Shown: positions 1-6,730, numbered from the stretch's first letter. The stretch: 11,394 bases of DNA from Thiomargarita sp. (GCA_020721025.1 DYNO01000016.1:1-11394); one strand, 5' to 3'. The notes: generated by a model not told the origin, from the letters alone. Numbers and translations: made by a program.

Positions 1-61
1 GTCTCGGTTTTCATTCTGGAAATTCTAAAATTTTGCAAATTCTGATTCAGACAGTAATGTG

Positions 62-186
62 GAAATCCCCCCTGCCCCCTTTGCTAAAGGGGGTGAACAT
101 CTAACCTATTGAGTTATAGATACAGTTCAAGATATTTTGAATGCTTGCCGTAACTCCCCCTTTGCAAAGGGGGCTGGGGGGATTTC
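62..186. repeat. MITE-like inverted-repeat element
   Basis: Two arms, 62-93 and 156-186, are near-perfect reverse complements, differing by one substitution and one indel, with a 62-bp spacer. The outer ends read GAAATCCCCCC (62-72) and GGGGGGATTTC (176-186). Each arm carries its own palindrome: 75-93 is CCCCCTTT-GCT-AAAGGGGG and 156-173 is CCCCCTTTGCAAAGGGGG. The transcript could fold as one long hairpin or as two small ones. No coding capacity is seen. The layout resembles non-autonomous miniature elements or dispersed palindromic repeats that I associate with filamentous sulphur bacteria and cyanobacteria. No target-site duplication could be recognised with certainty. Confidence 0.75.
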
Positions 187-274
187 ATCCGTTGAGATAA
201 CAAGTTGAGCATGACGTTAAATTAAGAAAATTGAGGCTCAGATAAAAAATGTCAAACATAACAGGAATCTTCTC

Positions 275-511
275 ATGCAACTTATTCTGAAAAAAGAAGC
301 CATTATCACGGACAATCACAGTTTTCTGCTCTCAGACCTTCCCTTCAAAGCAGGCGAAAAAGTGACCGTGTTTGTCGTCACAGAAACCGATTTAGCCACC
401 AAGCTCAACAAATGGCGCGCCCTCTTCGCAGACACTCAAAACCTGCCTCATCTACAAGAAATCACTGAGTTTGATTTCTGGACAGGTACGAATGATTTTC
501 TCACAGGGTGA
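275..511 (+). CDS. Orphan antitoxin-like small protein
   Basis: A 78-aa protein of the kind often encoded just upstream of PIN-domain toxins. Residues 1-38 have the short beta-strand pattern of an AbrB/DUF-type N-terminus (LKKEAIITDNHSF, then LPFKAGEKVTVFVV). Residues 40-78 form a helical tail with the phrase TQNLPHLQEITEFD, which resembles the toxin-binding tails (ALPQ..TITEEEI) of these antitoxins. The ATG has an AGGA ribosome-binding site at 263-266. A PIN or other toxin gene would normally start at or just past the stop codon, but here only 7 bases separate the stop from the open frame of a helicase remnant. The gene is therefore probably an orphan left by deletion. The family assignment rests on pattern memory, and no catalytic residues are expected. 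It could instead be a hypothetical protein of other function. Confidence 0.6.
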   Translation: MQLILKKEAIITDNHSFLLSDLPFKAGEKVTVFVVTETDLATKLNKWRALFADTQNLPHLQEITEFDFWTGTNDFLTG

Positions 512-518
512 ATTTTGA

Positions 519-1523
519 CTTCCTCCATTATACTCCCTTTATTATCCCATCTTTCAACGATTCAATGTACTAGAAAGTAGCATTCACGCCTTTCATCTTT
601 CTGTAGAACGTCATCTGTTACGCAACCAAATTTACTTGCACGCGCTGGAAACTCATCAACCGATTCCCATTGGTGCCCAAGATGCGAGCTTGCTTGACAG
701 TATTGACTATGATATTGAATTGGTTAGCGAAACTGAAGAGGATGAAATTCAACCCGCTGAAATTATCCAAGAAGATCATTTGGCTGCGTTTAAACTGCAT
801 TTCAAACAACAAGCGCAACAAATTTATCAAGCCTATCTCAACTACCCCATGCACCGTTTTCAATGGCTGCCCAGTGAATTTTTGAGAAAAGAATTAGCCG
901 ATGATTTGCACGAAGATATCAACAGTTTATTGAATTTACTCGATAAAATGAAGCATTGCACCGAAGAAACCGATGGTAAATTGCAAAAATTGCTCGAATT
1001 GCTCACTGTCCAGCATCCAACGCAGAAAATATTAATTTTTACCCAATTCGCAGACACCGCGCGCTATTTGGAAAATGCTTTACAATCCAAACTATCCCAG
1101 CTCGAAGCTGTGACAGGAGACAGTAAAAATCCGACAGACTTGGTGTATCGTTTCAGTCCGGTCAGCAATCGGAAAAGCTCGATATCTCAAGAGATTCGCG
1201 AGATTCGCGTCTTGATTACCACCGATGTGCTTTCTGAAGGGCAGAATTTGCAAGATTGCGCCATCATCGTCAATTACGATCTCACTTGGGCAATTATTCG
1301 CCTGATTCAGCGCGCCGGACGGGTGGATCGGATTGGGCAACAAGCCAATGAAGTTTTATGTTATTCCTTCTTGCCCGCCGCCGGAGTTGAAGAAATCATT
1401 GGATTACGCAAGCGATTAATTGAAAGATTGCGACAAAATCGTGAAGTGATTGGGAGTGATGAACTTTTATTATGTTATCATGAACGCTTGTGTAAATCCA
1501 TATTTCAGAGAAATTTTACATGA
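519..1523 (+). pseudogene. Truncated SNF2/DEAD-type helicase, C-terminal half
   Basis: This is the RecA2 half of a large superfamily 2 (SNF2-like) helicase. An in-frame TGA at 516-518 closes the frame upstream. Family-like sequence begins near 570 (LESSIHAFHLSVERHLLRN), ahead of the first plausible start codon, a TTG at 636. This indicates a decapitated gene rather than a short one. Visible motifs are motif IV (KILIFTQFADTARYL, about 1024-1070), motif V (VLITTDVLSEGQNLQD, about 1209-1255) and motif VI (LIQRAGRVDRIGQ, about 1303-1341). The Walker A and DEAH motifs are absent because the N-terminal half is missing. The end is also abnormal: after NREVIGSDE the frame drifts into an unrelated tail and stops, overlapping the orn ATG by 4 bases. 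A 9-bp tandem duplication lies at 1192-1209. The fragment cannot bind ATP alone. Full-length relatives often lie in defence or mobile islands, but that role is inference here. Confidence 0.8.
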
Positions 1524-2068
1524 CCCAAGATGCAACGCATTTAATTTGGATAGACTTAGAAATGACTGGGCTTGATCCCAAGAAAAACACCATCATTGAA
1601 ATTGCGACGGTCGTGACCGATCAACAACTTAACACAATTGCAGAGGGACCGGTGTTCGCAATTCATCAATCTGATGAGGTGTTAGCAACGATGGATGAAT
1701 GGTGCACCCATCAGCATGGAAAATCAGGATTAACCGAGCGCGTGCGACAAAGTGATGTCACCTTGATACAAGCCGAGCAACAAACTTTAATGTTTTTAAA
1801 TACTTATCTGCCACCGAATACATCGCCAATGTGTGGCAATAGTATCTGTCAGGATCGGCGGTTTTTGTATCACTACATGCCTGAATTAGAACGCTTTTTT
1901 CACTACCGTCAGCTTGATGTCAGCACGGTTAAAGAACTCTGTCAACGCTGGCAGCCGGAAATTGCCAAAGGTTTCAGTAAAGAATCCACCCACCTTGCCC
2001 TCAACGATATTATTGATTCTATCGCAGAATTAAAATATTATCGCGAAAATTTCTTGATTAATCAGTGA
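1520..2068 (+). CDS. orn: Oligoribonuclease
   Basis: A 182-aa DEDDh 3'-5' exoribonuclease that degrades 2-5-nt RNAs in the cytoplasm. It finishes mRNA decay and hydrolyses pGpG, the product of c-di-GMP phosphodiesterases. All catalytic residues are visible: D12 and E14 (IWIDLEMTGLDP), D112 (GNSICQDRRFL), and H158 and D163 (HLALND). The phrases YMPELERFFHYR and LDVSTVKEL are family hallmarks, and the length matches E. coli Orn. The ATG overlaps the stop of the helicase remnant (ATGA), with an AGAGA ribosome-binding site shortly upstream. Because the upstream gene is broken, transcription probably starts inside the remnant. An extended -10-like TGTTATCAT at 1473-1481 is a weak candidate without a good -35. 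The 3' end overlaps the convergent CHAT gene by 11 bp. The EAL protein at 4013-5746 would produce its substrate. Confidence 0.97.
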   Translation: MTQDATHLIWIDLEMTGLDPKKNTIIEIATVVTDQQLNTIAEGPVFAIHQSDEVLATMDEWCTHQHGKSGLTERVRQSDVTLIQAEQQTLMFLNTYLPPNTSPMCGNSICQDRRFLYHYMPELERFFHYRQLDVSTVKELCQRWQPEIAKGFSKESTHLALNDIIDSIAELKYYRENFLINQ

Positions 2069-3686
2069 TCGAACGCAGATAACGTTGCAAAATAGCGATA
2101 TTCTGCCAGAATTGGGTCGTATCACTCGGAAAAGCAAAATTTTCTAATATTTGGATGGCGTGAAAATTTCCTTGTGTCGCTTGGTAAAGTAGGCGTAATT
2201 GAAAGGAAGAATACGGCAATCCTTGCGCACAGATATAACGACAGAAATCTGTGTAATCAATCGGTTGCAGTTGTAATTCTTGGAAATGAGCTAATTTTAA
2301 ATCCAGTTGACAAGTTGTAATAATGATGCGTAATTTTGGGCTGTCCCACTGTGCCAGAATTTTTAAACATTCCGCGGCATTTGCGATATCGCCATCAATC
2401 AATAGTAAATAAGGATGTTCAGTTAAATAATATAACGTGTCTAATTGAGATTCTCTTTCAATATCAAAATATTGTTTCAATTGTTGCAATAAGGACTGTG
2501 GCGAAGGACTTGAATATTGAATCACGGTATAACCGCACTCGATTAAATTAAATGCCAAGTGTTGCGCCAATGCAGTTTTTCCAACGCCGGACTTCCCCCA
2601 CAGCCACAAAAATTTTGGAGTTCCTTGTTGTAAACTCTGGGATAAGCGACGCAACAGGGATCGTCGTCCGATGAAAAATTTTAGGAATTTGTGTTTTTCT
2701 TGCGGCGGTGAGCGGGTTAAAAATTTTCTCGAAACAATGAGTTGTGTCTCTTGATTTGAGAATAAAATAGGTAAACTCCACTGTCCAATATCTGGAACAG
2801 CCTTTTGTTGCCAAATTTCATGATGGCTTAATAATTGAGTCATCGCAACGCGTCCCTGTTGTAGCGCAGTAACAATTGAATTTTTAACTACAAAAGTTTT
2901 ACAAAAAGTTTCGATAAAACAACATGCCGCTCGATCCAATACATTTTCCCACATTCCAATGACATGAGGAATTCCCAGTTGATGTAATTCAATAGCAATT
3001 TTCAAGGATTGACACGCTGTTAAAATCACCGTGTAAATATTTCGATTCGTAAATGCTTGTCGCAATTGGTTGTGAGTAATTAATTGTGCGTGCTCATCCG
3101 TTTCAAACCAAATACCGGCTTGATTTTGTTGTGAAAAACCATGTCCACTTAAAATCACAATATCCCAAGGCTGTTGCAAAAGTTGGCATAATGTTGTAAA
3201 ACGTCCGTCATCTGGCGCATATAGTTGCACTTTTCCTGCTGCAATTAATGGAGCAAGGGCGCGGCGCAGGGTGAATTGCTCTAATTCTAACAATAATGGT
3301 GGCTGTTGCGAGGTGAATTGTACTTGAGCAGTGAAGAGTAAAATTTTAAGTGAGGCAGTATAATATTTTGTAAATTCAATTTTTTTTTGTGAAAAATTAT
3401 TAAAAGAGCGAGTAAGATGAAGATGAAAATTCTGAGTCAGTGCGACAAAACCATGAGTCGGGTGATAAATCATTTCCCAAGGAATTTCGTGAATATTGGG
3501 CTGATCGCTGATAATCTCTAAATGTTCTGGAAGGGTATCTAAACCTGTTAAATTCCAGAGTCTTTCACCAATAGTTTGTAATTGAGTGGCAGTGACTTGT
3601 TGTTTTTGGTAAGATTGTTTAAGTTGAGAAATGTCGGCGGTTAAACTTTGATAATATTGCCATGTTGGCGTGAGGGAAACTTTCAT
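2058..3686 (-). CDS. CHAT-domain protease fused to STAND-type ATPase
   Basis: A 542-aa protein with two domains. Residues about 50-315 form a CHAT (caspase HetF-associated with TPRs) cysteine protease domain: a lead-in LEIISDQPNIHEIPWEMIY, the catalytic His182 in ILSGHGF and the catalytic Cys225 in VILTACQS. Residues about 336-520 form a P-loop NTPase of STAND/NB-ARC style: entry motif FIGRR (338-342), Walker A GKSGVGKT (364-371), Walker B YLLLIDGD with D431, a sensor-like RIIITTC (453-459, Cys where an Arg is usual), and QGNFHAIQIL near 505-514 in place of the GNPLAI-type motif. The protein stops there, with no TPR, WD40 or LRR sensor repeats. CHAT proteases cleave protein partners in bacterial cell-death and defence systems; the target here is unknown. 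No good ribosome-binding site precedes the ATG. The divergent S24-like gene starts 11 bp away and may be a partner. An A9 run lies in codons 100-103. Confidence 0.88.
   Translation of the reverse strand: MKVSLTPTWQYYQSLTADISQLKQSYQKQQVTATQLQTIGERLWNLTGLDTLPEHLEIISDQPNIHEIPWEMIYHPTHGFVALTQNFHLHLTRSFNNFSQKKIEFTKYYTASLKILLFTAQVQFTSQQPPLLLELEQFTLRRALAPLIAAGKVQLYAPDDGRFTTLCQLLQQPWDIVILSGHGFSQQNQAGIWFETDEHAQLITHNQLRQAFTNRNIYTVILTACQSLKIAIELHQLGIPHVIGMWENVLDRAACCFIETFCKTFVVKNSIVTALQQGRVAMTQLLSHHEIWQQKAVPDIGQWSLPILFSNQETQLIVSRKFLTRSPPQEKHKFLKFFIGRRSLLRRLSQSLQQGTPKFLWLWGKSGVGKTALAQHLAFNLIECGYTVIQYSSPSPQSLLQQLKQYFDIERESQLDTLYYLTEHPYLLLIDGDIANAAECLKILAQWDSPKLRIIITTCQLDLKLAHFQELQLQPIDYTDFCRYICAQGLPYSSFQLRLLYQATQGNFHAIQILENFAFPSDTTQFWQNIAILQRYLRSITD
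3380..3388 (-). repeat. A9 homopolymer inside the CHAT gene
   Basis: On the coding strand, nine consecutive A residues span the codons for Q-K-K-I (residues 100-103) of the CHAT protein, before both catalytic residues. Runs of nine A's favour replication and transcriptional slippage. A +1 or -1 slip here would remove the protease and ATPase, so the run could act as a contingency or attenuation site. It may also be chance in AT-rich sequence. Confidence 0.5.
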
Positions 3687-3692
3687 GGGAGG
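3687..3692 (+). promoter_or_regulatory. Ribosome-binding site deciding the S24-like GTG start
   Basis: GGGAGG lies 5 bases before the GTG at 3698. The only in-frame alternative upstream is a TGA at 3671-3673 with no start codon after it, so GTG 3698 is fixed as the start. The same bases sit immediately upstream of the opposing CHAT start and read CCTCCC on that strand, so they give the CHAT gene no Shine-Dalgarno signal. Confidence 0.75.
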
Positions 3693-3697
3693 AAAAT

Positions 3698-4009
3698 GTG
3701 ACTGAGAATAAATGTGGTGGTGAAATTTTTGCGTTGCAAGTGTTGGGGGATAGTATGTCTCCAGAATTTAATGAAGGGCATATTATTATTATTGATCCCA
3801 ATGGGTTAGTCAAATCTGGTTCTTATGTGTTGGCAATGTATCAGGGCGAGTATATTTTTCGACAATTGCGTTTGGAGGATGAGCATTTTTGGTTACAGCC
3901 GTTGAATGCTCATTATCCTACCGTTGAAATCACGGGGTTGGGCGATGTCAAGGGCGTGATTGTGCAACGTGCGGGAAAAAATCGCAGAGAACATAAACAA
4001 TATGTTTGA
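3698..4009 (+). CDS. Stand-alone S24 (LexA/UmuD-like) protein, catalytic Lys replaced
   Basis: A 103-aa protein consisting only of the S24 signal-peptidase-like fold, with no helix-turn-helix domain. LQVLGDSMSPEF (13-24) carries the nucleophile Ser19. By alignment with UmuD (GDSM...GEFTVKKL, Ser60/Lys97), the lysine general base should fall in GEYIFRQL (50-57), but the residue is Arg55. LNAHYPTVEI and GVIVQRAG match the end of the fold. In working LexA/UmuD the Ser-Lys dyad performs RecA-stimulated self-cleavage, and there is no obvious Ala-Gly cleavage site N-terminal to the domain. A pseudo-peptidase or binding module is therefore likely; I recall related short gammaproteobacterial S24 proteins with the same substitution, but did not check. 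It starts 11 bp from the divergent CHAT gene and ends 3 bp from the convergent GGDEF-EAL gene. The basic tail KNRREHK could bind nucleic acid. Confidence 0.85.
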   Translation: MTENKCGGEIFALQVLGDSMSPEFNEGHIIIIDPNGLVKSGSYVLAMYQGEYIFRQLRLEDEHFWLQPLNAHYPTVEITGLGDVKGVIVQRAGKNRREHKQYV

Positions 4010-4012
4010 GAT

Positions 4013-5746
4013 TTAGATAAACATAAATGGGTGTTGCGCGGTGTACTGTAGTAGTTGCGTAATTTGTTCGGCAGGTTTGGGGCGACTGAATAAAAAACCT
4101 TGCCCAACTTCGCAATGTCTGAGATGTAAGAAAGCAATTTGTTCTGAATTTTCAACTCCTTCAGCTACGACACTGAGTTGCAGCCCATGTGCCATTGCGA
4201 TAATTGCGGAGGTAATCGCGGCATCATCGCTGTTGTGACAAATATCTTTGACAAATGAGCGGTCAATTTTTAACGTATTCAATGGAAAGCGTTTTAAGTA
4301 GCTGAATGAGGAATAGCCGGTGCCGAAATCGTCAATGGCAATTTTAACTCCTAAATCTTGCAAGTGCGATAGGATGGTAAAACATTGATCTTCACTGCCC
4401 TTGCCTTCTTGCATGAGAATACTTTCGGTGAGTTCAAGTTCTAATTGGGTTGGGGATAGCCCGGTTTCGTGCAGCACGTTTGTGATGATTTCCAGTAAGT
4501 TAGGTTGCTGAAATTGTTTTCCTGAAACGTTGACTGAAATTTGAAGCCGAAAGCCTTGTTTAAGCCAATTTTGTGCTTGATAGCAAGCAGTACGCAATAC
4601 CCATTCACCAATTTGAGAAATTAAGCCCATTTCCTCAGCAATTGGTATAAATTTCGTGGGGGGTAAGAGTCCTTGAGTCGGATGTTGCCAACGCAATAAG
4701 GCTTCCACACCAACGATGTTGCCACTCGATAGTTCGACTAAGGGTTGATAATAGACTTTTAATTCGTCACGGATGAGCACTTTACGCAGTTGATTTTCTA
4801 GGATTAATCGTTCCAGCGCGGCGGTATTCATTTCTGCGGTGAAGAACTGATAGTTATTTTTGCCGTGGCTCTTGGCGCGCGACATCGCGGTATTGGCATT
4901 TTTTAATAAAATCAAGGAGTCTTCGCCGTCGTTGGGATAGACACTGATGCCAATGCTGGAGGTGATCACGATGTCATGATTGTCTAAACTAATGGGTTTG
5001 CTTAATTTTTCTAAAAGACATTGGGCGATGTAACTTCCTGTTTTTAAGGGGTTAGCGACTTCTTGCATCACGGCAAATTCATCGCCTCCCAAGCGGGCAA
5101 TGGTGGTATTTTTGGGAAGTTCTTCGGTGAGACGGCGCGCGGCTTCTTTGAGAACATTATCACCCAATTCGTGTCCCAAGGAGTCGTTAATGATTTGAAA
5201 ACCGTCTAAGTCGATGAATAAAATGACAATACCTTGTTGGATGCCGCTGGCGTGTCCGATGGCTTGTTGAGTGCGTTCCAGTAATAAGGTGCGATTGGGT
5301 AAGCCGGTGAGTACATCGTAATTGGCTAAAAATGCCAGTTGTTCTTCGGTTTCAACCAAGCGACGATAGCGATTGAGGCGGGTGATGGTGCGCACGCGGG
5401 CGCGTAATTCGGCTTGATCAAACGGTTTACTCATGAAATCATCCGCCCCCACTTCGAGCCCTTGCAAGCGAGATTCTCGGTCATCCAATGCGGTCACCAT
5501 GACAACGGGTAATTCTGCCAGACGTGGATTGGCGCGCAATTGTTGGCATACTTGGAATCCATTCATACCGGGCATCATGACATCCAATAACATTAAATCT
5601 GGAATCAGTTCAATCGCCTTTCTGAGTGCTTCCTCACCATTTTCCGCAAATACCAAATTGTAACCTTCTGATTCAAGTAGCATTTCTACTGTGTAGCGTG
5701 ACACAATTTCATCATCTACGATCAGAATGGTACTTCTTTCTGCCAT
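4013..5746 (-). CDS. Response regulator REC-GGDEF-EAL, c-di-GMP turnover
   Basis: A 577-aa cytoplasmic protein. The receiver domain (about 5-120) has D11/D12, phospho-acceptor D55 (LMLLDVMMPG), T85 and K107 (SKPF). The GGDEF domain (about 140-305) has the intact motif GGDEF at 220-224 with D179, N187 and D188 upstream; the RxxD inhibitory site expected at 211-214 reads PKNT and is absent. The EAL domain (about 318-570) has EAL 348-350, N406, E438, D472/D473 (IDDFGTGYSS), K493, E529 and Q549, the full metal and catalytic set. Both c-di-GMP synthesis and hydrolysis therefore look possible, set by phosphorylation. A GAGGA ribosome-binding site lies 7 nt before the ATG. A strong sigma70-like promoter lies at 5912-5940. 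No cognate kinase is in the window. The receiver closely resembles the single-domain receiver encoded upstream. Confidence 0.96.
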   Translation of the reverse strand: MAERSTILIVDDEIVSRYTVEMLLESEGYNLVFAENGEEALRKAIELIPDLMLLDVMMPGMNGFQVCQQLRANPRLAELPVVMVTALDDRESRLQGLEVGADDFMSKPFDQAELRARVRTITRLNRYRRLVETEEQLAFLANYDVLTGLPNRTLLLERTQQAIGHASGIQQGIVILFIDLDGFQIINDSLGHELGDNVLKEAARRLTEELPKNTTIARLGGDEFAVMQEVANPLKTGSYIAQCLLEKLSKPISLDNHDIVITSSIGISVYPNDGEDSLILLKNANTAMSRAKSHGKNNYQFFTAEMNTAALERLILENQLRKVLIRDELKVYYQPLVELSSGNIVGVEALLRWQHPTQGLLPPTKFIPIAEEMGLISQIGEWVLRTACYQAQNWLKQGFRLQISVNVSGKQFQQPNLLEIITNVLHETGLSPTQLELELTESILMQEGKGSEDQCFTILSHLQDLGVKIAIDDFGTGYSSFSYLKRFPLNTLKIDRSFVKDICHNSDDAAITSAIIAMAHGLQLSVVAEGVENSEQIAFLHLRHCEVGQGFLFSRPKPAEQITQLLQYTAQHPFMFI

Positions 5747-5911
5747 ACCACGTCCTCATCCATTGCGGGAGTGTAAAAATCGTCAAGTGGATCACACAAC
5801 ATCTGAAATAGTAAAGCGTCCAAGTAAAAGTCGTGAATTTTTGATGATCATCGGGTGTTGTCACGGATAACTTGTTTTCAGAGTAATCGCAGTTATGACG
5901 TGACATAGTTG
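5747..5911 (-). other. Leader of the GGDEF-EAL transcript
   Basis: About 160 bp lie between the predicted transcription start (near 5905) and the ATG at 5746. This stretch holds the ribosome-binding site, a perfect palindrome GATGATCATC at 5843-5852, and no ORF that looks real. I looked for a c-di-GMP (GEMM) riboswitch signature and saw none. Confidence 0.5.
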
Positions 5912-5940
5912 ATTTTATTGTAATATTTTAATACTGTCAA
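5912..5940 (-). promoter_or_regulatory. Sigma70-type promoter for GGDEF-EAL gene
   Basis: On the minus strand, TTGACA (5935-5940) is followed after exactly 17 bases by TAAAAT (5912-5917). This is a consensus -35 and a five-of-six -10. It points at the GGDEF-EAL gene and lies downstream of the single-domain receiver gene, so the two response regulators can be transcribed separately. Confidence 0.75.
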
Positions 5941-5998
5941 TGATTTTTGGTCATGATTTGGTGAAATCAACCACAGATTGAAATTGACTTAAACAAAT

Positions 5999-6376
5999 TT
6001 ACTTCCGCATATATTTTTCGACCTTGCTGTGTAACTCGGCACGATTAAACGGTTTACAAATCACGTCATGCGCCCCTACTTCCAAACAACGCTGGCGTGC
6101 GGTGGCATCATCCCAAGCCGTGATCATGATCACAGGGGTATTCACAAACCTTTCGTCGGCGCGCAATTTGCGACAGACGGCAAACCCATTCATTCCGGGC
6201 ATCATCACGTCCAGCAAAATGAGATCCGGCGGCATCGCCTGCGCTTTTTCCAATCCTTGCATTCCATTTTCGGCAAAAACTAACGCATACTGTTCTGATT
6301 CTAAAAGGGCTTCAATGGTATAACGCGACACAATTTCATCGTCGATAATCAAAATGGTTGATTTATTTTCAGTCAT
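5999..6376 (-). CDS. Single-domain response regulator (CheY-like receiver)
   Basis: A 125-aa protein made only of a receiver domain. Acidic pair D12/D13, phospho-acceptor D56 (LILLDVMMPG), T86 (MITAWDD) and K108 (CKPF) are all present, so phosphorylation should work. There is no output domain, so it acts as a phosphate shuttle, a sink or an allosteric partner. It is very close to the receiver of the downstream GGDEF-EAL protein, sharing STILI.DDEIVSRYT and LLDVMMPGMNGF and the spacing between them, which suggests local duplication. AGGA lies 10 nt before the ATG. Only a weak promoter is visible upstream (TTGATA with a poor -10). The 252-bp gap to the next gene contains that gene's own promoter, so the pair is not a simple operon. 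The partner kinase must be encoded elsewhere. Confidence 0.92.
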   Translation of the reverse strand: MTENKSTILIIDDEIVSRYTIEALLESEQYALVFAENGMQGLEKAQAMPPDLILLDVMMPGMNGFAVCRKLRADERFVNTPVIMITAWDDATARQRCLEVGAHDVICKPFNRAELHSKVEKYMRK

Positions 6377-6492
6377 GGTTTGCTGTTCCTGCTAAACTTT
6401 CCTGCATTTTACCAAAAGTATTTCAGTCACATCACTGTTATCAATTTGCACAGAAAATAGTTTACCGAAGAATAAAGCGATTTGGCGTTAGA

Positions 6493-6519
6493 AACAATAT
6501 GTTACCAAAAAATATTGTT
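6493..6519. repeat. AT-rich inverted repeat upstream of receiver gene
   Basis: AACAATAT (6493-6500) and ATATTGTT (6512-6519) are perfect 8-bp inverted arms around an 11-base spacer. It lies about 115 bp before the receiver start, a position suited to an operator or a weak hairpin. The rest of 6377-6583 holds only a weak promoter-like TAAAAT near the start codon, and no gene was recognised there. Confidence 0.4.
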
Positions 6520-6583
6520 GCAGAATCATGGCAGCATGGGACGAGGGGTTAAGCGGAGATGAGTGGAGATGTGTTTAAAACAG

Positions 6584-6625
6584 CAAAAACAAACCCGCCT
6601 ATCAACTTCTAAAGCTACAGGCGGG
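6584..6625 (-). terminator. Rho-independent terminator of the cold-shock gene
   Basis: Read on the minus strand, CCCGCCT (from 6625-6619) pairs perfectly with AGGCGGG (6600-6594) around an 18-nt loop, followed at once by TTTGTTTTTG. This GC stem plus U-tract lies about 105 bp after the cold-shock stop codon and faces the correct way. It separates the cold-shock gene from the receiver gene. Confidence 0.8.
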
Positions 6626-6730
6626 ATATTCAACCTACAAAAGAAAAACTGACTTCTTGTCTTGTCCCGAAACAATTTCAGTGACAATGAAAAAGTTGGT
6701 GTTTCAACGCGAGGTTTTCAACAAAGGCAA

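Noticed and set aside
156..173. CRISPR-like or tRNA-like palindrome
   Set aside because: Only two inverted copies, no regular direct repeats or spacers, and no cloverleaf; better explained as the arm of a miniature element.
636..1523. Helicase fragment as an intact gene starting at TTG 636
   Set aside because: Family-like sequence extends upstream of 636 to about 570 without a usable start, and half of the ATPase core is missing.
5747..5911. c-di-GMP riboswitch in the GGDEF-EAL leader
   Set aside because: The conserved core of GEMM-type riboswitches was not seen.
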